Positions 44,708 to 55,705 of a stretch of 55,705 nucleotides of DNA are shown piece after piece. Made by a program: the position numbers and the translations under genes. The stretch is taken from assembly GCA_964058845.1 (NCBI GenBank), contig CAXKVR010000245.1:1-55705 (forward strand), read 5' to 3'. Under the pieces are notes generated by a model that saw only the letters and a program-made list of their open reading frames with translations, was not told the origin of the DNA and did no database searches. The DNA is from Carex sylvatica. Lineage: Eukaryota; Streptophyta; Magnoliopsida; Poales; Cyperaceae. Position 1 is the stretch's first letter. The number at the start of each line of letters is the position of its first letter.

Positions 44708-45921
44708 TACTATTATTGGTATTTATTATTTTTAACCAGCGTAGCTTGACCTGATTGAAAAAGTCAGGGACTGAGGGGTGCTTTAGAATATTCTTTCTTT
44801 TCTATCATTATCAGCTGTATGATTTTATTTGACCAAAATGACGCTTGTAAGTGTTATCTAACATTAATTATTGCTATTTCTTTTGGTGATTATATTGCTA
44901 TATCACAAAATCTAGCGAGTATATCTCATAACAGCACTCCAGTGAAGTATCATCATGATGCATGTGATTCGGCAAAAGCTAATGCATGTGACTTCTCTGA
45001 CCAAGTTATGAACTTATGATTTCGTCTCTGGGCTCAATCGGAGTAGCAAATGATGTGCGCTGATTCACTCAATCACTGTTCTTAATTTCTACATGCACAG
45101 GGGATCAGGACTTTACAAAAAAGGAAAAAAAAAATCCAGTGTCATTAAATTTAATTTCATACTCTATCCATAACTGTTAAGAATTTGTTTTACTCTACTC
45201 TATTTATACTCTACCCTATTTATACCCGTTAAAATTAACGGATAACGAAATAGTAGTGGACGAATAACGAATAATACAAATATAATTGTTTTATTAATTT
45301 TACAAATAAACCATCAAAATTTATCATATCATACATATGTAATCACAATTACTAATATAAAATTAAAATATAAATACGCAATTAATTCTAAGTAATAATT
45401 TTCTATTAAGTAAAACAAATCAAAATCACAAATATATCTTCTAATAAATTCAATTCCTTAACTAAATAATAAAACATTCAAATAAAAAAGTAATATGTTT
45501 AGCATAATTTTCTTCTTATGATATAATTTATTTTATATAATTACTCGTTACCCAATGAGTATGAAATAACCTTTATCCATACCCGTTTATCTAACAAAAA
45601 AATTCCTTATCCATACCCATACCCAATAAGTTAACAAAAAATATTTCTTATCCACATCCGTCTTATCAAATACGATAAGGATAGGGTAAACGGGTGTCAT
45701 TGACACCCCTAATGATATTTCCATTTATGTGGTGTGTCTATCTACAATCGAAATGACTAGGGATGGCAACGAGCTGGCTCAGTCCGAGTTAGGCTCTAAC
45801 TCAATTTGTTAATTTTGGACCGAGCTACAGCCGGGCAAGCTGGACCTAGGGCATCGGAGCTACTTAGCTTAAAATTGTGACAAATCAGCCCGAGCTAGCT
45901 TGCAAGCTGACGAGCTAGCTT
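44708..45921. other. Intergenic stretch with partial hAT-like ends
   Basis: From about 45180 to 45713 words such as TACCCGTTAAAATTAACGG, CCATACCCGTTTATC and AAACGGGTGTCATTGACACC recur, ending in ACACCCCTA. At 45753 a new end, TAGGGATGGCAACGAGCTGG, begins; its partner seems to lie near 47090-47140 (GAACTCGTTAATTCTTGACC). These look like two older hAT-type elements, the second interrupted by the next element. No gene is seen. Confidence 0.45.
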
Positions 45922-46562
45922 TAGGGGTGAAAAAGAAGCGGATACGGAGTGGATAATTCTGATACCATATCCGCATCCGTCCGATAATGATCGGATACGA
46001 ATACGGATACAGATAGTAAACGGATATCAAAATTCAAAACCAAATTCGCCTTAAACGGATACGGAACGGATAGTCTACGGATACATATTTGAATACGGAT
46101 ATAAAACGAATAATGGTCGGATAATTAAGATATATGAACTTCTAAGATACAAATATTAATTAAAAAAATAAATATTAATATTAATGAACTTATAAGAGAT
46201 GAGAGATAATCTATTCTTATAATATATATATCAAATAAAGGAATGGTAACAAAAGATGTTGTGGTTTAATGGTTTGAAGTTTAGTCCAAAGGCCTTGAGA
46301 TGGGAGTACATGAGTTCAAATCCCACCTATAGCAAATATTAATTTCTATTTTATATGAGTCCGGCCAAATTATTGGATTTTAGATAATCCGGATATCCGC
46401 TCCGTTTAGGACTCCGTATTCGAATCCGGATCTTTTATGGATATCCGATAATTATCCAAATTCGTATTCGAAAATTATCTAAATCTAGACTATCTGGATT
46501 TGAATTATATGCAGATACGGAGCGGATATCTGCCGGATAATCCAGCTCCGTTTTCACCCCTA
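45922..46562. mobile_element. hAT-like miniature element with TAGGGGTGAAAA ends
   Basis: Left end TAGGGGTGAAAAAGAAGCGG and right end CTCCGTTTTCACCCCTA. The interior is rich in CGGATA / TATCCG words. Flanks GCTAGCTT and GCTGGCTC agree at six of eight bases. The same class as 54493-54826. A tRNA-like stretch sits inside it. Confidence 0.75.
46258..46332 (+). repeat. tRNA-like head, possible SINE
   Basis: GTTGTGGTTTAATGGTTTGA resembles an RNA polymerase III A box, and about 40 nt later GAGTTCAAATCCCACC resembles a B box. The cloverleaf is not intact, so it is not called a tRNA gene. It lies inside the miniature element; the downstream part is duplicated with the 360-bp repeat. Confidence 0.4.
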
Positions 46563-47040
46563 GCTGGCTCGCTAGATCTTATTGAATCATGTTTTAAGAA
46601 GAAAATGAATTCTACAAACCTTTTGGAGCTAAATTGAGCTTAGACCGAGCTAGATAGTATATAATGCACATAAATTCATATCCCACCTATAGCAAATATT
46701 AATTTCTATTTTATATGAGTCCGGCCAAATTATTGGATTTTAGATAATCCGGATATCCGCTCCGTTTAGAACTCCGTATTCGAATCCGGATCTTTTATGG
46801 ATATCCGATAATTATCCAAATTCGTATTCGAAAATTATCTAAATCTAGACTATCTGGATTTGAATTATATGCAGATACGGAGCGGATATCTGCCGGATAA
46901 TCCAGCTCCGTTTTCACCCCTAGCTGGCTCGCTAGATCTTATTGAATCATGTTTTAAGAAGAAAATGAATTCTACAAACCTTTTGGAGCTAAATTGAGCT
47001 TAGACCGAGCTAGATAGTATATAATGCACATAAATTCATA
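46321..47040. repeat. Near-perfect 360-bp tandem duplication
   Basis: 46321-46680 and 46681-47040 differ, by eye, at a single base (G at 46410 against A at 46770). The unit contains the right half of the TAGGGGTGAAAA element plus 118 bp of its flank. Such near-identity implies a very recent event or an assembly artefact. Confidence 0.95.
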
Positions 47041-47369
47041 CAAATTTACAAATTAATGTCTAGAAGAGGTAACTCACAAGCTGGCGAGTAAGCTAGACTC
47101 TAAATTGAACTCGTTAATTCTTGACCGAGCTAGTGACGAGATAAAAATTACTTTACATCACGTCACATTATATCAAAAAAACATTATTTATTACTTGACA
47201 TTCTAGACGAACTTCAACTATTCATTTGGCAATCTATGTGATAATTGATGATAGCTGCGGTGGTCGCCAGGCCATTACTACAGATGGTTTTTTGTAATTA
47301 TTTGTGTTTGTATATAGTTATGTGTCTAAAAGAATCAGCTTTTCAAATAACGCGCTATTGTATGAGAAT

Positions 47370-47578
47370 TAGAGTTCTAAATAGCGTGCTATAACATTAA
47401 AATTAGAGTTATAATTAAATAATGCGCTATAGTATTTTTGAATTATAAAAGCTATGGAACTATCAGTACTATAGCGTACTATAATGCGCTATGGCAATGT
47501 AATATGGACAGAGCGTTGTTTTTTTTTTAACCGTTCCATTATAACACGATAAACACTATTTAAATCTTTGAAAATAAT
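47370..47578. mobile_element. hAT-like miniature element, relative of 21040-21573
   Basis: Left end TAGAGTTCTAAATAGCGTGC; right side CACTATTTAAATCTTTG. The interior has CGCTATAGTA and GCGCTATGGC words. Target duplication is not clear; the ends are approximate. Confidence 0.55.
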
Positions 47579-50500
47579 TCAAATTTTGATCATGAACTTT
47601 CTCAATTAGAAAAAACAAATTAGATTTTAAACTTTCATTTGTATTAAATTGATCCGTTAACTTTTTAGAAAAACTGAGTTAATATTCCCCAAATTCATAT
47701 TAATTGTCGTTGCAAACCCAAAATTCATACTAACGTGGCATTTGTAGTTATGCATGCAGGACAGTACTCATGGAAATAATCAACATGGCCCGGTTTTTTA
47801 TTTAATAATTGAAAAATCCAAAATTATGTGAAGTTTCCAAAAAAAAAATCATGGACCACAAAAATTATTTTTTGTGTGTCACTTGTTTGCCCTGCCACGT
47901 GGTATGACATGCATACTAAAAGTTGTTGTGTGTCACCCATGGTTGTCGGGTACAAAGATCCTAATTCCTTCACCCTAAATGTGGAAATGGCAAGTTGGCA
48001 ACTGACCTTACTCGCATGTTATATATATGTCAAGTTTATGTCTCATTTATATGTCAAAATATTATGTTTAATCTACTTAATTAATTAACTTAACATGATG
48101 AATTTAAAAATAAATGTTTAGTCCATCCGTGAGTATTTTCTCCATATACGCAGTCAATGTTCAGAGATGGAGTAAAAAAACATACAAGAATAAAATGTTA
48201 CAAGAACTCAAGTTGTACATAATGTACGATAGTCTAGTTTTTCTTTAAAAAAATTTGAGGATCAAGCATATTACATTTTGTTATAAAAAATACTGGATCA
48301 ATTTATAGTGTCTATCGTATTTTAATATAAAATATATAGTTATCATTTGCTTTTGAAAAAGTATATAGTTATCATTTGCTTTTGAAAAAATATAGAGATC
48401 AATTGACTTTCATTTGCTCTATATCTCTCCGCCTCTGTACATGTTTGTCTATTCGCCTACTCCGGTGCAGAAACTTAAAAAAATGTGCAAGATAGAAATA
48501 AGAGAAGACTAAATTCTAGTTCTTATTCACCGTACTATTTATGTATGAATCTATGATTAATATTTTCAATAATTAAGACCAATTTTATTTCCATAGAGCA
48601 GAAAACGAATCATTAGATATTCATGCAAAATCAATAATAACAACAACAATAATAATAATTGAATTGAGTAGGAAGAAAACTGAAAAAGGATGAAGTTGTA
48701 ACATTCTTCCCTATTTAATGACATTAAATTCAAGATATTTTGTGTTTAATTAAGTATGCATTGCACATGCAACATCAAATATCTTTTTTTCATTTATAAT
48801 AGTTAAAAGAAGGTAACACCTTAAAAAACATTAACTAGCTAACTAATCTTCTCTTCTCATGACAAGGTTAAGGAGTTGATGTGAACAGGGCAAAAAAAGT
48901 CTCCTACGTGATTAAATGTTAGCAGATCTCCTTTTGGCACTTTCAAATAAATATAAAAAGGGAAGCATTATTATTATTATGCTGGTAGCACAGAGCTTTC
49001 TACACATCGGTGCATGGTTTGACATTTTATAAAATGAATTTAATCTACCATGAAATTGTTGGTATTATTGGATATTTGAAACTTTTTAACCATCTTTTCC
49101 TTAAGACAGGGCTTAAAATAAGCCCTAATTTCGGTTTATTTCGTCCATTGCATAGGAATTTATTTCTAGGAAAAATTTGGGTCAAAAAGGTAATAAACTA
49201 GTGTTGCTTGCAACCATAATATATACAAATATAAATGAAAATGATGGACTGAATGATTTCCAATTTTTCATCACATTTGACTGAAACTTGACCTGCCTTA
49301 TATATACTTGAGTGCATGTCCTGCTTTTCTTGCGTGAGAGGAAACCTTGTCCAAATTTTGAATTTTGACTGAAATGAATTGACAAATCATCTACATAGGA
49401 AAGTTAGTATGCAACAAACCTATGACAAAATAGGGGTGGCAACAAACCAGTTCAGGATGAGCTAGATCCAACATGTAATTGGCTTGTAATAAGAAACAGC
49501 TTGAGCAAGCTAAAATTAGATAATGATATGCTTCAATTATATATATATTTTTATTAGGATTTAACCTCAAAAATTAATCTAATTTTCTTGTATTTTAATG
49601 TAATTTTGTGTTAAAATATGTCAAGAATCAAGTTACTACCAAAATTTATTTAAATTGCAGGAGTTGGAGCAAATAGAGTGTTTCTGCAGCTGCATGGTTG
49701 AAGAAATCAATTTATCAAAGTTTAGATCAAGTTATGCATCTTTCAGAAAAATTTTGTGGCTAAAATGGAAAGAAAAATGAAATTTTTGGCAGAAAAACTC
49801 CAGAAAAATGCGTTGCTGACACATCATTTGTATTTTGACCATAATTTGGTCATACGAACTCTGATTTGGATGAATCAAAACTTCAGGAAAAAAAAAAAAA
49901 AAAGAGAAGAAGATAACAAGATATACAATCTCATGAAGAAAAGAGATCAAAATTTGGAATGTGAAGGTCATGGGAACCTTTTTAAGACAAGCATCCACTG
50001 GAATTTATTACCATATTGACGAGATCTTACCTGATTTGTTTTCTAATCACCTTGTTTTGCTTCCCAAGCCAAGAAAACTTCTATATGAGGTCCAACATTT
50101 GTAACACTTACATAGAAGTTGTACTCTGCATCATCCGAATAAAATCAGGCGTTTTCTCCAAAATAAAAAAGAAAAAAAAGAAAAAAAAATTATTAACAGC
50201 TTCACAACACTGATGGCAACATAGTCTAAAGGAACATAAACAATATTTCCGCGGCCCAACCGCGTGGCAGTACACAACTGGGGCTTTCTCTACAATGGCG
50301 CTTGGTTTAAAACCGGAAATTGCTTGCTCTGAGATGATCTCATGTTTTTCGTGACTGTTTGGAATATCTTAACCGTTCAAATAAGTTCTGCACGAATCTC
50401 AAAGCTTAAATTATTTTTACACAGAGGCCCATTGATTATTCAACTTAGATTCGTGCCGACCGCGTCAATGGGCCCATACCACCTGCTGGTTAATGCGCTT

Positions 50501-50599
50501 TACAGAGGAAAAAGCGTCAACAGCACAGATTATTAAATTGATCTTTTAATTTCCTTTTTTTGGTTAATCAGAGTACAGCTTATTTTTTTCCCACTTTTT
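47579..50599. other. Intergenic stretch, no gene recognised
   Basis: A 31-bp direct repeat (ATATAGTTATCATTTGCTTT) is found at about 48338 and 48363. At 49433 a single hAT-like end (TAGGGGTGGCAACAAACCAG) is seen without a clear partner. Short open frames at 47828-48088 and 49756-50019 have no recognisable features. The rest is AT-rich. Confidence 0.45.
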
Positions 50600-52738
50600 C
50601 TTTTTTTTTTGAAAGCTTGGTAGAGACTACTAAGATTGAATTAGTAAGAGTGTTTACAACTACAATTCCTACATTATTTCACCAATTGCTATGTTATATC
50701 ATAAATGCCTCTGTTTACATCTCTCTGCCTTCCACAATAGCGCAACCACAATTGTGCATCCTCTCTTGCTCTATTCGCCACCAGCCAAGGCGAAAATTTT
50801 GAGTTCCTGAAGATCACTTCATTCCTCTGCTTCCATAATAACCATAGTACCGACATCACTCTTGTGACCCAAATTCTCTTCCGTATGCCTGATGCCGTGT
50901 ACAACTGCCTTGAAGATTCCCAAGTATCGTGCAGTGACTCCTCAACTCTGATTAGGCCTCTGAATTGACCCCACACTTGTTGGACATTTGAACAATGAAA
51001 GAACAAATGATGGGATGTTTCAAGGTCACAATCATCACACATAACACAACCAGGCTCTGAATTTATTCCCCTTCGTTGCATAACTTCATGAGATAAGATT
51101 ATGTTATATAATAAAAGGAATGTAAATATTTTCACCTTGGAAGGTGCAGCAGCCTCCCATATCTCCATGAAGTTCCAAATAGTTTTACCCGATGTTACCA
51201 TCAGTTTATAAAAAGAATTTGCTGAGTATTCGCCACTAGCAGACCATCTCCACAGTAATTGATCTACTTGCTCATGCAGGACCGATACCATACCAGTATA
51301 TGAAGAGATGAGTTATGGGTTCTCAATAATGACCTCATGTAAAGAAATGCGCTGCAATTGTGGCCTGGGTTGTCAATCTTTAAAGGATCTTATAGCGTTT
51401 GATCCCTATTTATCATACCAATAGGAAATAAGCTTGCCATCCCCTATAATCCAGTGAGTGGACCACTGGAATAATTGGTGTAAATTGATCAATTGGGCCC
51501 AAAAAAACGAACCAGTCACCAACCAAACTTGTGGACCATCACAGTGAGATCAGTGTCTTCTTAGAATATTAATGACCAATTACCACAAGCTATGTGTCTG
51601 CGTTGTGGCCCTCCACCTTCATCTGAGAAGTAGTGACTTATTCCGAATCTCAAGATTAGGAACCCCCAAACTACCAAATCGTTTAGGAGTACACACAATA
51701 TTCCAATTGATTAGCGCAATCCCTCTTCCTTCTCCTTGTGACTTGCCCCATAATAAGTTTCTGCATAGGCGATTAATACGTTTCAGCACCCATTTCGGCA
51801 GAGTAAAACATGTCATGATGTATATTGGCACACTACATAGAACATAATTGATTAACTGCAATCTTCCACCTTTAGAAAGCAATTTACCATGCCACCCTTC
51901 AATTCTATTCTCAATTTTCTCAATCAATTGAATAAAATCCTGTCTACTCGGTTTCTTGATAGTAAGCGGCATTTCAAGATAAGAAATAGGCATCTGAGTT
52001 TCAGCACACCCCATAACCATATTCACCATCCTGGTTTCATCTCTTGATAGATTAAAGGGGCAAAATGAGCTTTTATCAAAATTTATTTGTAGGCCCGAAA
52101 TGTTAGAGAAAAGTCAAAGAACTAGTTTGAGCGTGATCATTGTTGGGAGATCAGCGTGCGCAATGATAGCCATGTCATCGGCGTATTGAAAGGCAAGTAT
52201 GGGACTTTGCAGTTTGGTCGAAATAGGTACAGCAAGTGTGTCATTAACTCTGTTTAGTAGTTGTTGCATTACATCAACCGCTATCAGAAAAAGCATGGGC
52301 GACAATGGATCGCCTTGGCAAAGCCCCCGCTTATGATTAAAGAAAACTAATGCCTCCCCATTTATGATTACACGTGAATTAGATGTGTTGAGTAGCATCT
52401 TAATCCACCATATCCATTTAGATGGGAATCCTCTGACACTCATGACAGTAAGCAGAAAATCCCAATTTACGGAATTAAAAGCTATTGCGAAGTCAATTTT
52501 GAAGAATACCGTCGCTTGACGAGCCTGTGACACATGATGTAAGATTTCTCTAACCACTACAAAATTTTCGGATATCTGTCGCCCTTCACGAATGTTGTTT
52601 GGTTAATAGAAATAAGTTGTGGTAGAAAACTTGATAATCTAGTAGCGAGCAGTTTAGATATAATCTTGGGAATTAGGCTGATAATGCTTATTGGACGAAA
52701 ATCTTTCAACTGCACTGCATCCGCACTTAATGTTTCCT
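50600..52738 (-). pseudogene. 5'-truncated L1-type LINE: reverse transcriptase and zinc-binding domain
   Basis: On the minus strand the segment begins at 52738 within the reverse transcriptase: LKDFRPISIISLIPKIISKL, then a frameshift, then TVFFKIDFAIAFNSVNWDFL, GLCQGDPLSPMLFLIAVDVM and the catalytic FQYADDMAIIAHADL. The intact family sequence at the first site is usually D.AKAFD; here DFAIAFN. After a stop-interrupted region comes PISYLEMPLTIKKPSRQDF and SKGGRLQLINYVLCSVPIYI (the RT thumb and linker). The C-terminal zf-RVT domain at 50689-51291 includes EYSANSFYKLM, CVMCDDCDLETSHHLFFHCS and VWGQFRGL. An A-rich tail on the minus strand lies near 50600. The endonuclease and the start are missing. 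Stops and frameshifts show it is dead. A hAT miniature element abuts its 5' end. Confidence 0.92.
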
Positions 52739-52746
52739 ATTTACAC

Positions 52747-52940
52747 CAGTGTTGTAAAAAAACTTCCCTCATATGATTAATCGGCCAATTAGTCATTGTC
52801 GGTAACCAAACCGTCATAGATTTTCTCGATTAATCTGCTGATTATTTCTTATTATGGCCGATTATTCTCGATTATTTCTGATTAATCATTTGACGGTATC
52901 ATATCCATCCGATAATCATATACCGTTATTTACAACACTG
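52747..52940. mobile_element. hAT-type MITE at the 5' end of the LINE
   Basis: Termini are CAGTGTTGTAAAAAAACTTC and TTATTTACAACACTG. A perfect 8-bp duplication ATTTACAC lies at 52739-52746 and 52941-52948. The interior holds ATTAATCGGCCAATTAGTC and GATTAATC dyads shared with 44534-44696. Confidence 0.93.
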
Positions 52941-52948
52941 ATTTACAC

Positions 52949-53580
52949 CAGTTATACGCTCTATTACACACAAATTTTTGCTGAAAATTATGAGAGAGAA
53001 AAAAAAAGGACGCATATGAACTTATTAAGAAAATATGTGCAGATTTCTGAGAGAAAGTGCGTGAGTAGATTCAGTTGCACATGAACCTAATTACACACCT
53101 TCTCATATACGGCTATTGATACTTCAGATGTTATCTTTCGGACCTTAAAAACTTTTACAGCTACTGATTTGAATGTACACTAAAGTGGACAAATAAAAAT
53201 ATTATTCAAGTTAAAAATCCAATATTGTTTATTGTAACAAAAAATATTAAGTAATCTATTGGTGTTTCTTTTATATATATAACCGGTTTAAACAATACTA
53301 ATTTACAATTTTATATGTTTATATAGCATCCATAATTGTAACAATGTTATTTTAGAGGATACACATTTTGGGATGACGTACAGTTTTTAATTCATACATA
53401 TATATAATTAGAATCATGCGCAGAGTTGTTTTAATTAACTTAATAACTTTATTAGGATGCACAGCATGAATTAAAAACTACCATACTGTGTTGAAAAATT
53501 ATCAATGCCACAATAGTGCAAATTTATGGATTTGGTGAGAACAACTTTTTCACGGAAAGAAATCTCTATATATATAGAGA
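52949..53580. other. Intergenic stretch, nothing recognised
   Basis: An imperfect inverted pair of GTTTTTAATTCATAC-like and GCATGAATTAAAAACTACC words (53385-53485) may be a small decayed element. No gene is seen. Confidence 0.45.
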
Positions 53581-54001
53581 GATAGGCTAATATACAATCG
53601 ATTGTTTCTAGTCTCTCGTGCAATCAAATCATTTTTCGATTTTTAAAGTCCAAATGATCGATCCAAACCGTTAGATGTCATCTCCATATTAAAATCTGCT
53701 AGGAGACCAAATTTTATATTTTTTGAAATTTTTTTACTATTTATTAAGTCACTTTGAAAATCGCTGATCCAACGGTAGCTTCTGATTTTTACTGTTTGGT
53801 AAGCCACCGTTGGATCAGCAATTTTCAAAGTGGCTTAATAAATAGTAAAAAAATTCCAAAAAATATAAAATTTGGTCTCCTAGCAGATTTTAATATGGAG
53901 ATGACATCTAACGGTTTGGATCGATCATTTGGACTTTAAAAATCGGAAAACGACTTGGTTGCACGGGAGGCTAGGAACAATCGATTGTATATTAGCCTAT
54001 C
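53581..54001. mobile_element. Fold-back MITE G (GATAGGCTAATATACAATCG type)
   Basis: Termini are GATAGGCTAATATACAATCG and its complement. Arms carry GATCCAAACCGTTAGATGTC and GGTCTCCTAGCAGATTTTAA, and meet at GCTTCTGATTTTTACTGTTT. The two arms are almost perfectly complementary. It lies between TA microsatellites. Confidence 0.92.
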
Positions 54002-54029
<28 letters not shown>

Positions 54030-54032
<3 letters not shown>

Positions 54033-54441
54033 AGTCTACCATACATTGCAATGCATAGGCACCTCTATGCATTGGACTATAAATCACGGATTCAAAGTCC
54101 AAATGACCGATCCAAACCGTTCATCTTGTTCTCCATATTAATATGTGCTTGGAGACCAAATTTTATATTTTTTGGAATTTCTTTACTATTTATTAAGTCA
54201 CTTTGAAAATTACTGATCCAACGGTGCCTTTTGATTTTACTGTAACCGTTGGATCAGCGATTTTCAATGTGGCTTAATAAATAGTAAAAAAATTCCAAAA
54301 AATGTAAAATTTGGTCTCCAAGCACATATTAATATGGAGAACAAGATGAACGGTTTGGATCGGCCATTTAAACTTTGAATATGGTGATTTATAGTCCAAT
54401 GCATAGAGGTGCCTATGCATTGCAATGTATGGTAGACTTAC
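54030..54441. mobile_element. Fold-back MITE H (GTAAGTCTACCATACATTGC type)
   Basis: Termini are GTAAGTCTACCATACATTGC and its complement ending GGTAGACTTAC. Arms carry GATCCAAACCGTTCATCTTG and GGTCTCCAAGCACATATTAA. TA repeats flank it on both sides and join it to element G. Confidence 0.92.
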
Positions 54442-54469
54442 TCTATATATATATATATATATATTGATC

Positions 54470-55060
54470 AAGGTCGGTTGAAGCCTTGAAGGTAGGGCTG
54501 AAAACGGATCGGATATTATCTGATCGAATTCGAATCCTTATTCAAAAATTAGCTAGATACAGATATCTAATATCCGAATATTCATGCAGATAGTGGTACG
54601 AATATGATTTTAAATTTTAATTATTTGTATCCAAATAGTAAATATATATTATACAATTTAGTATATATTATGAAAATATGTATGTATATATCTACGGATA
54701 TTCAATATCCAATTCGTATCCATATGTATTCGTCTAATATTCAATTCGTATTTGTATTAAAAGAAAAATAGATACAAATATAATTTTACCACTATTCGAT
54801 CCGTATCCGATCCGTTTTCACCCCTACTTGAAGGTTCTCCAACCAACTGACAGAAAGAACCATTCGAAGGTCTAGATATTTTTTTATTTAATGATTCCAA
54901 TTGTCGGACTTTAACAGAACATATTTTTGTTTTGGACTACGTCGGAAGAAAAAATAAAAACAGTTCATATTTGTTAAAATCGTTCAGTATCTCGATCTGT
55001 TGGTGCATGCGTTATATTTGGTAATTAATTAGGAGAACCTTCAAGGCTTCAACCGACCTT
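54470..55060. mobile_element. Fold-back element interrupted by a hAT MITE
   Basis: The left arm AAGGTCGGTTGAAGCCTTGA is mirrored at 55031-55060 (TCAAGGCTTCAACCGACCTT). The left arm is split after GAAGG by the element at 54493-54826 and resumes at 54835 with TTCTCCAACCAACTGAC. Its own target duplication is not clear. Confidence 0.82.
54493..54826. mobile_element. hAT-type MITE with TAGGGCTGAAAACGGATCGG end
   Basis: Termini are TAGGGCTGAAAACGGATCGG and CCGATCCGTTTTCACCCCTA. A perfect 8-bp duplication CTTGAAGG lies at 54485-54492 and 54827-54834. It is nested in the left arm of the surrounding fold-back element. Confidence 0.93.
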
Positions 55061-55705
55061 AAAGGCTTTACTATTGAGATCGAGGACGATGCACCATTTG
55101 TTCTCTTCTGTCAATCCAGAATTATATTGCAACAAATTGTCTGGAACAAACCCTTACAAGTTGCGCCATGAGATGTGGACTGGAACATGGTTTTCGAACC
55201 ATCACCTTTTCAAGCATGTCTAGAATCCTATATTGTTGTAAGTAATTTTCTGCACTATTTGATTAATTTGTAAAATATATAAATAATAAATTTTAAAGTT
55301 TTTTGTTTCAGATGTATACAAGTTTAGTTGTTATGTTTAAATATCAAATCAAGTCAAAGATATATATCATGACATGTTGATGTGACAAGTTATGTCTGAT
55401 TGTCAAAGCAAGTCAATGATACATATTATGACAAGTTCACGTAATAAGTTCTACAAGATAATTTGATACATGATCTCCTTGAGTCACAAGAAATGATTTG
55501 ATGCAAATGATATGATGGAAGATTCACACGAACCATTTGAAATATCAGATATTGATGAGATATTGAATAATGAAGATTATAAAGATCACACTTTACCATA
55601 TTTTAATCTATATCTAAAGTATGGTAAATTAGATCTGAGGTTGTGACTACTCAAGTCTAACTGTTGCATGGGTGAAAGTTCAATTCAAAATTCAAATAAC
55701 CGAGC
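55061..55705 (+). other. Right edge; possible decayed exon at about 55076-55235
   Basis: From 55076 the plus strand reads IEIEDDAPFVLFCQSRIILQ then IVWNKPLQVAP, a stop, and then DVDWNMVFEPSPFQACLESY. It is followed by GTAAGT, which would be a proper donor. The pattern looks like real coding sequence with one premature stop, but I do not recognise the protein. A second short open frame (MMEDSHEPFEISDIDEILNN) starts near 55511. The remainder is AT-rich. Confidence 0.3.

Noticed and set aside
46258..46332. tRNA gene
   Set aside because: A and B box-like words are present, but the cloverleaf stems do not form and the sequence lies in a repeat; listed as a possible SINE head instead.
49756..50019. 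87-codon lysine-rich plus-strand frame
   Set aside because: Low-complexity A-rich sequence, with an overlapping frame on the other strand and no recognisable motif.

Overview
This window looks like nuclear DNA of a flowering plant. It is strongly AT-rich, its genes are broken up by spliceosomal introns with GT-AG borders, and it contains a plant-type cationic amino acid transporter, plant L1-type LINE remnants, CACTA, Mutator-like and hAT elements, and many miniature or fold-back elements. A monocot would fit, but the sequence does not settle the lineage. Only one gene looks fully intact (the transporter at 24616-26846). Most of the remaining sequence is transposon-derived and nested.

Layout. 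Positions 1-7.3 kb hold two tandem copies of a unit of about 4.2 kb. Each copy carries a small minus-strand gene of unknown function: copy 2 spans 4017-6974, and copy 1 runs off the left edge. Both copies show lesions. About 350 bp upstream of the copy-2 start codon a 10,992-bp element (7323-18314) is inserted. It has terminal inverted repeats of about 270 bp and a 9-bp target duplication, so I call it a Mutator-like element. Inside it are pieces of host genes: the C-terminal exons of an APC10/DOC1 subunit of the anaphase-promoting complex, the C-terminal exons of a CBSX3-like CBS-domain protein, and weaker coding-like pieces. It also holds a LINE fragment, two fold-back elements and a hAT element filled with a TATGCGG-type minisatellite. 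No transposase was recognised in it.

Positions 18.4-24.4 kb are intergenic DNA with several miniature elements. Then comes the transporter gene (24616-26846, one intron of 440 bp). Positions 27-32.7 kb hold more miniature elements, a long inverted repeat and a 1.5-kb CACTA element (30208-31742).

Positions 32799-42634 are a 9.8-kb CACTA element with CACTACTACAAAAAA-type ends and a CAT target duplication. It contains the decayed remains of a minus-strand Ulp1-type protease gene of the kind carried by many plant CACTA elements. It also contains a plus-strand F-box gene fragment with a duplicated terminal exon. A run of four fold-back elements joined by TA repeats sits in the large F-box intron.

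Positions 42.7-55.7 kb are again intergenic. They hold fold-back and hAT miniature elements, a 360-bp near-perfect tandem duplication, and a 5'-truncated LINE on the minus strand (50600-52738, reverse transcriptase plus zinc-binding domain). The right end has two more fold-back elements and a nested fold-back/hAT pair.

Recurring theme. A large set of fold-back elements shares nearly constant internal arms (GATCCGAACCGTTCATCTTG and neighbouring blocks) but carries at least five different terminal sequences, and most sit inside TA microsatellites. One copy (9525-9968) is a chimera of two terminal types.
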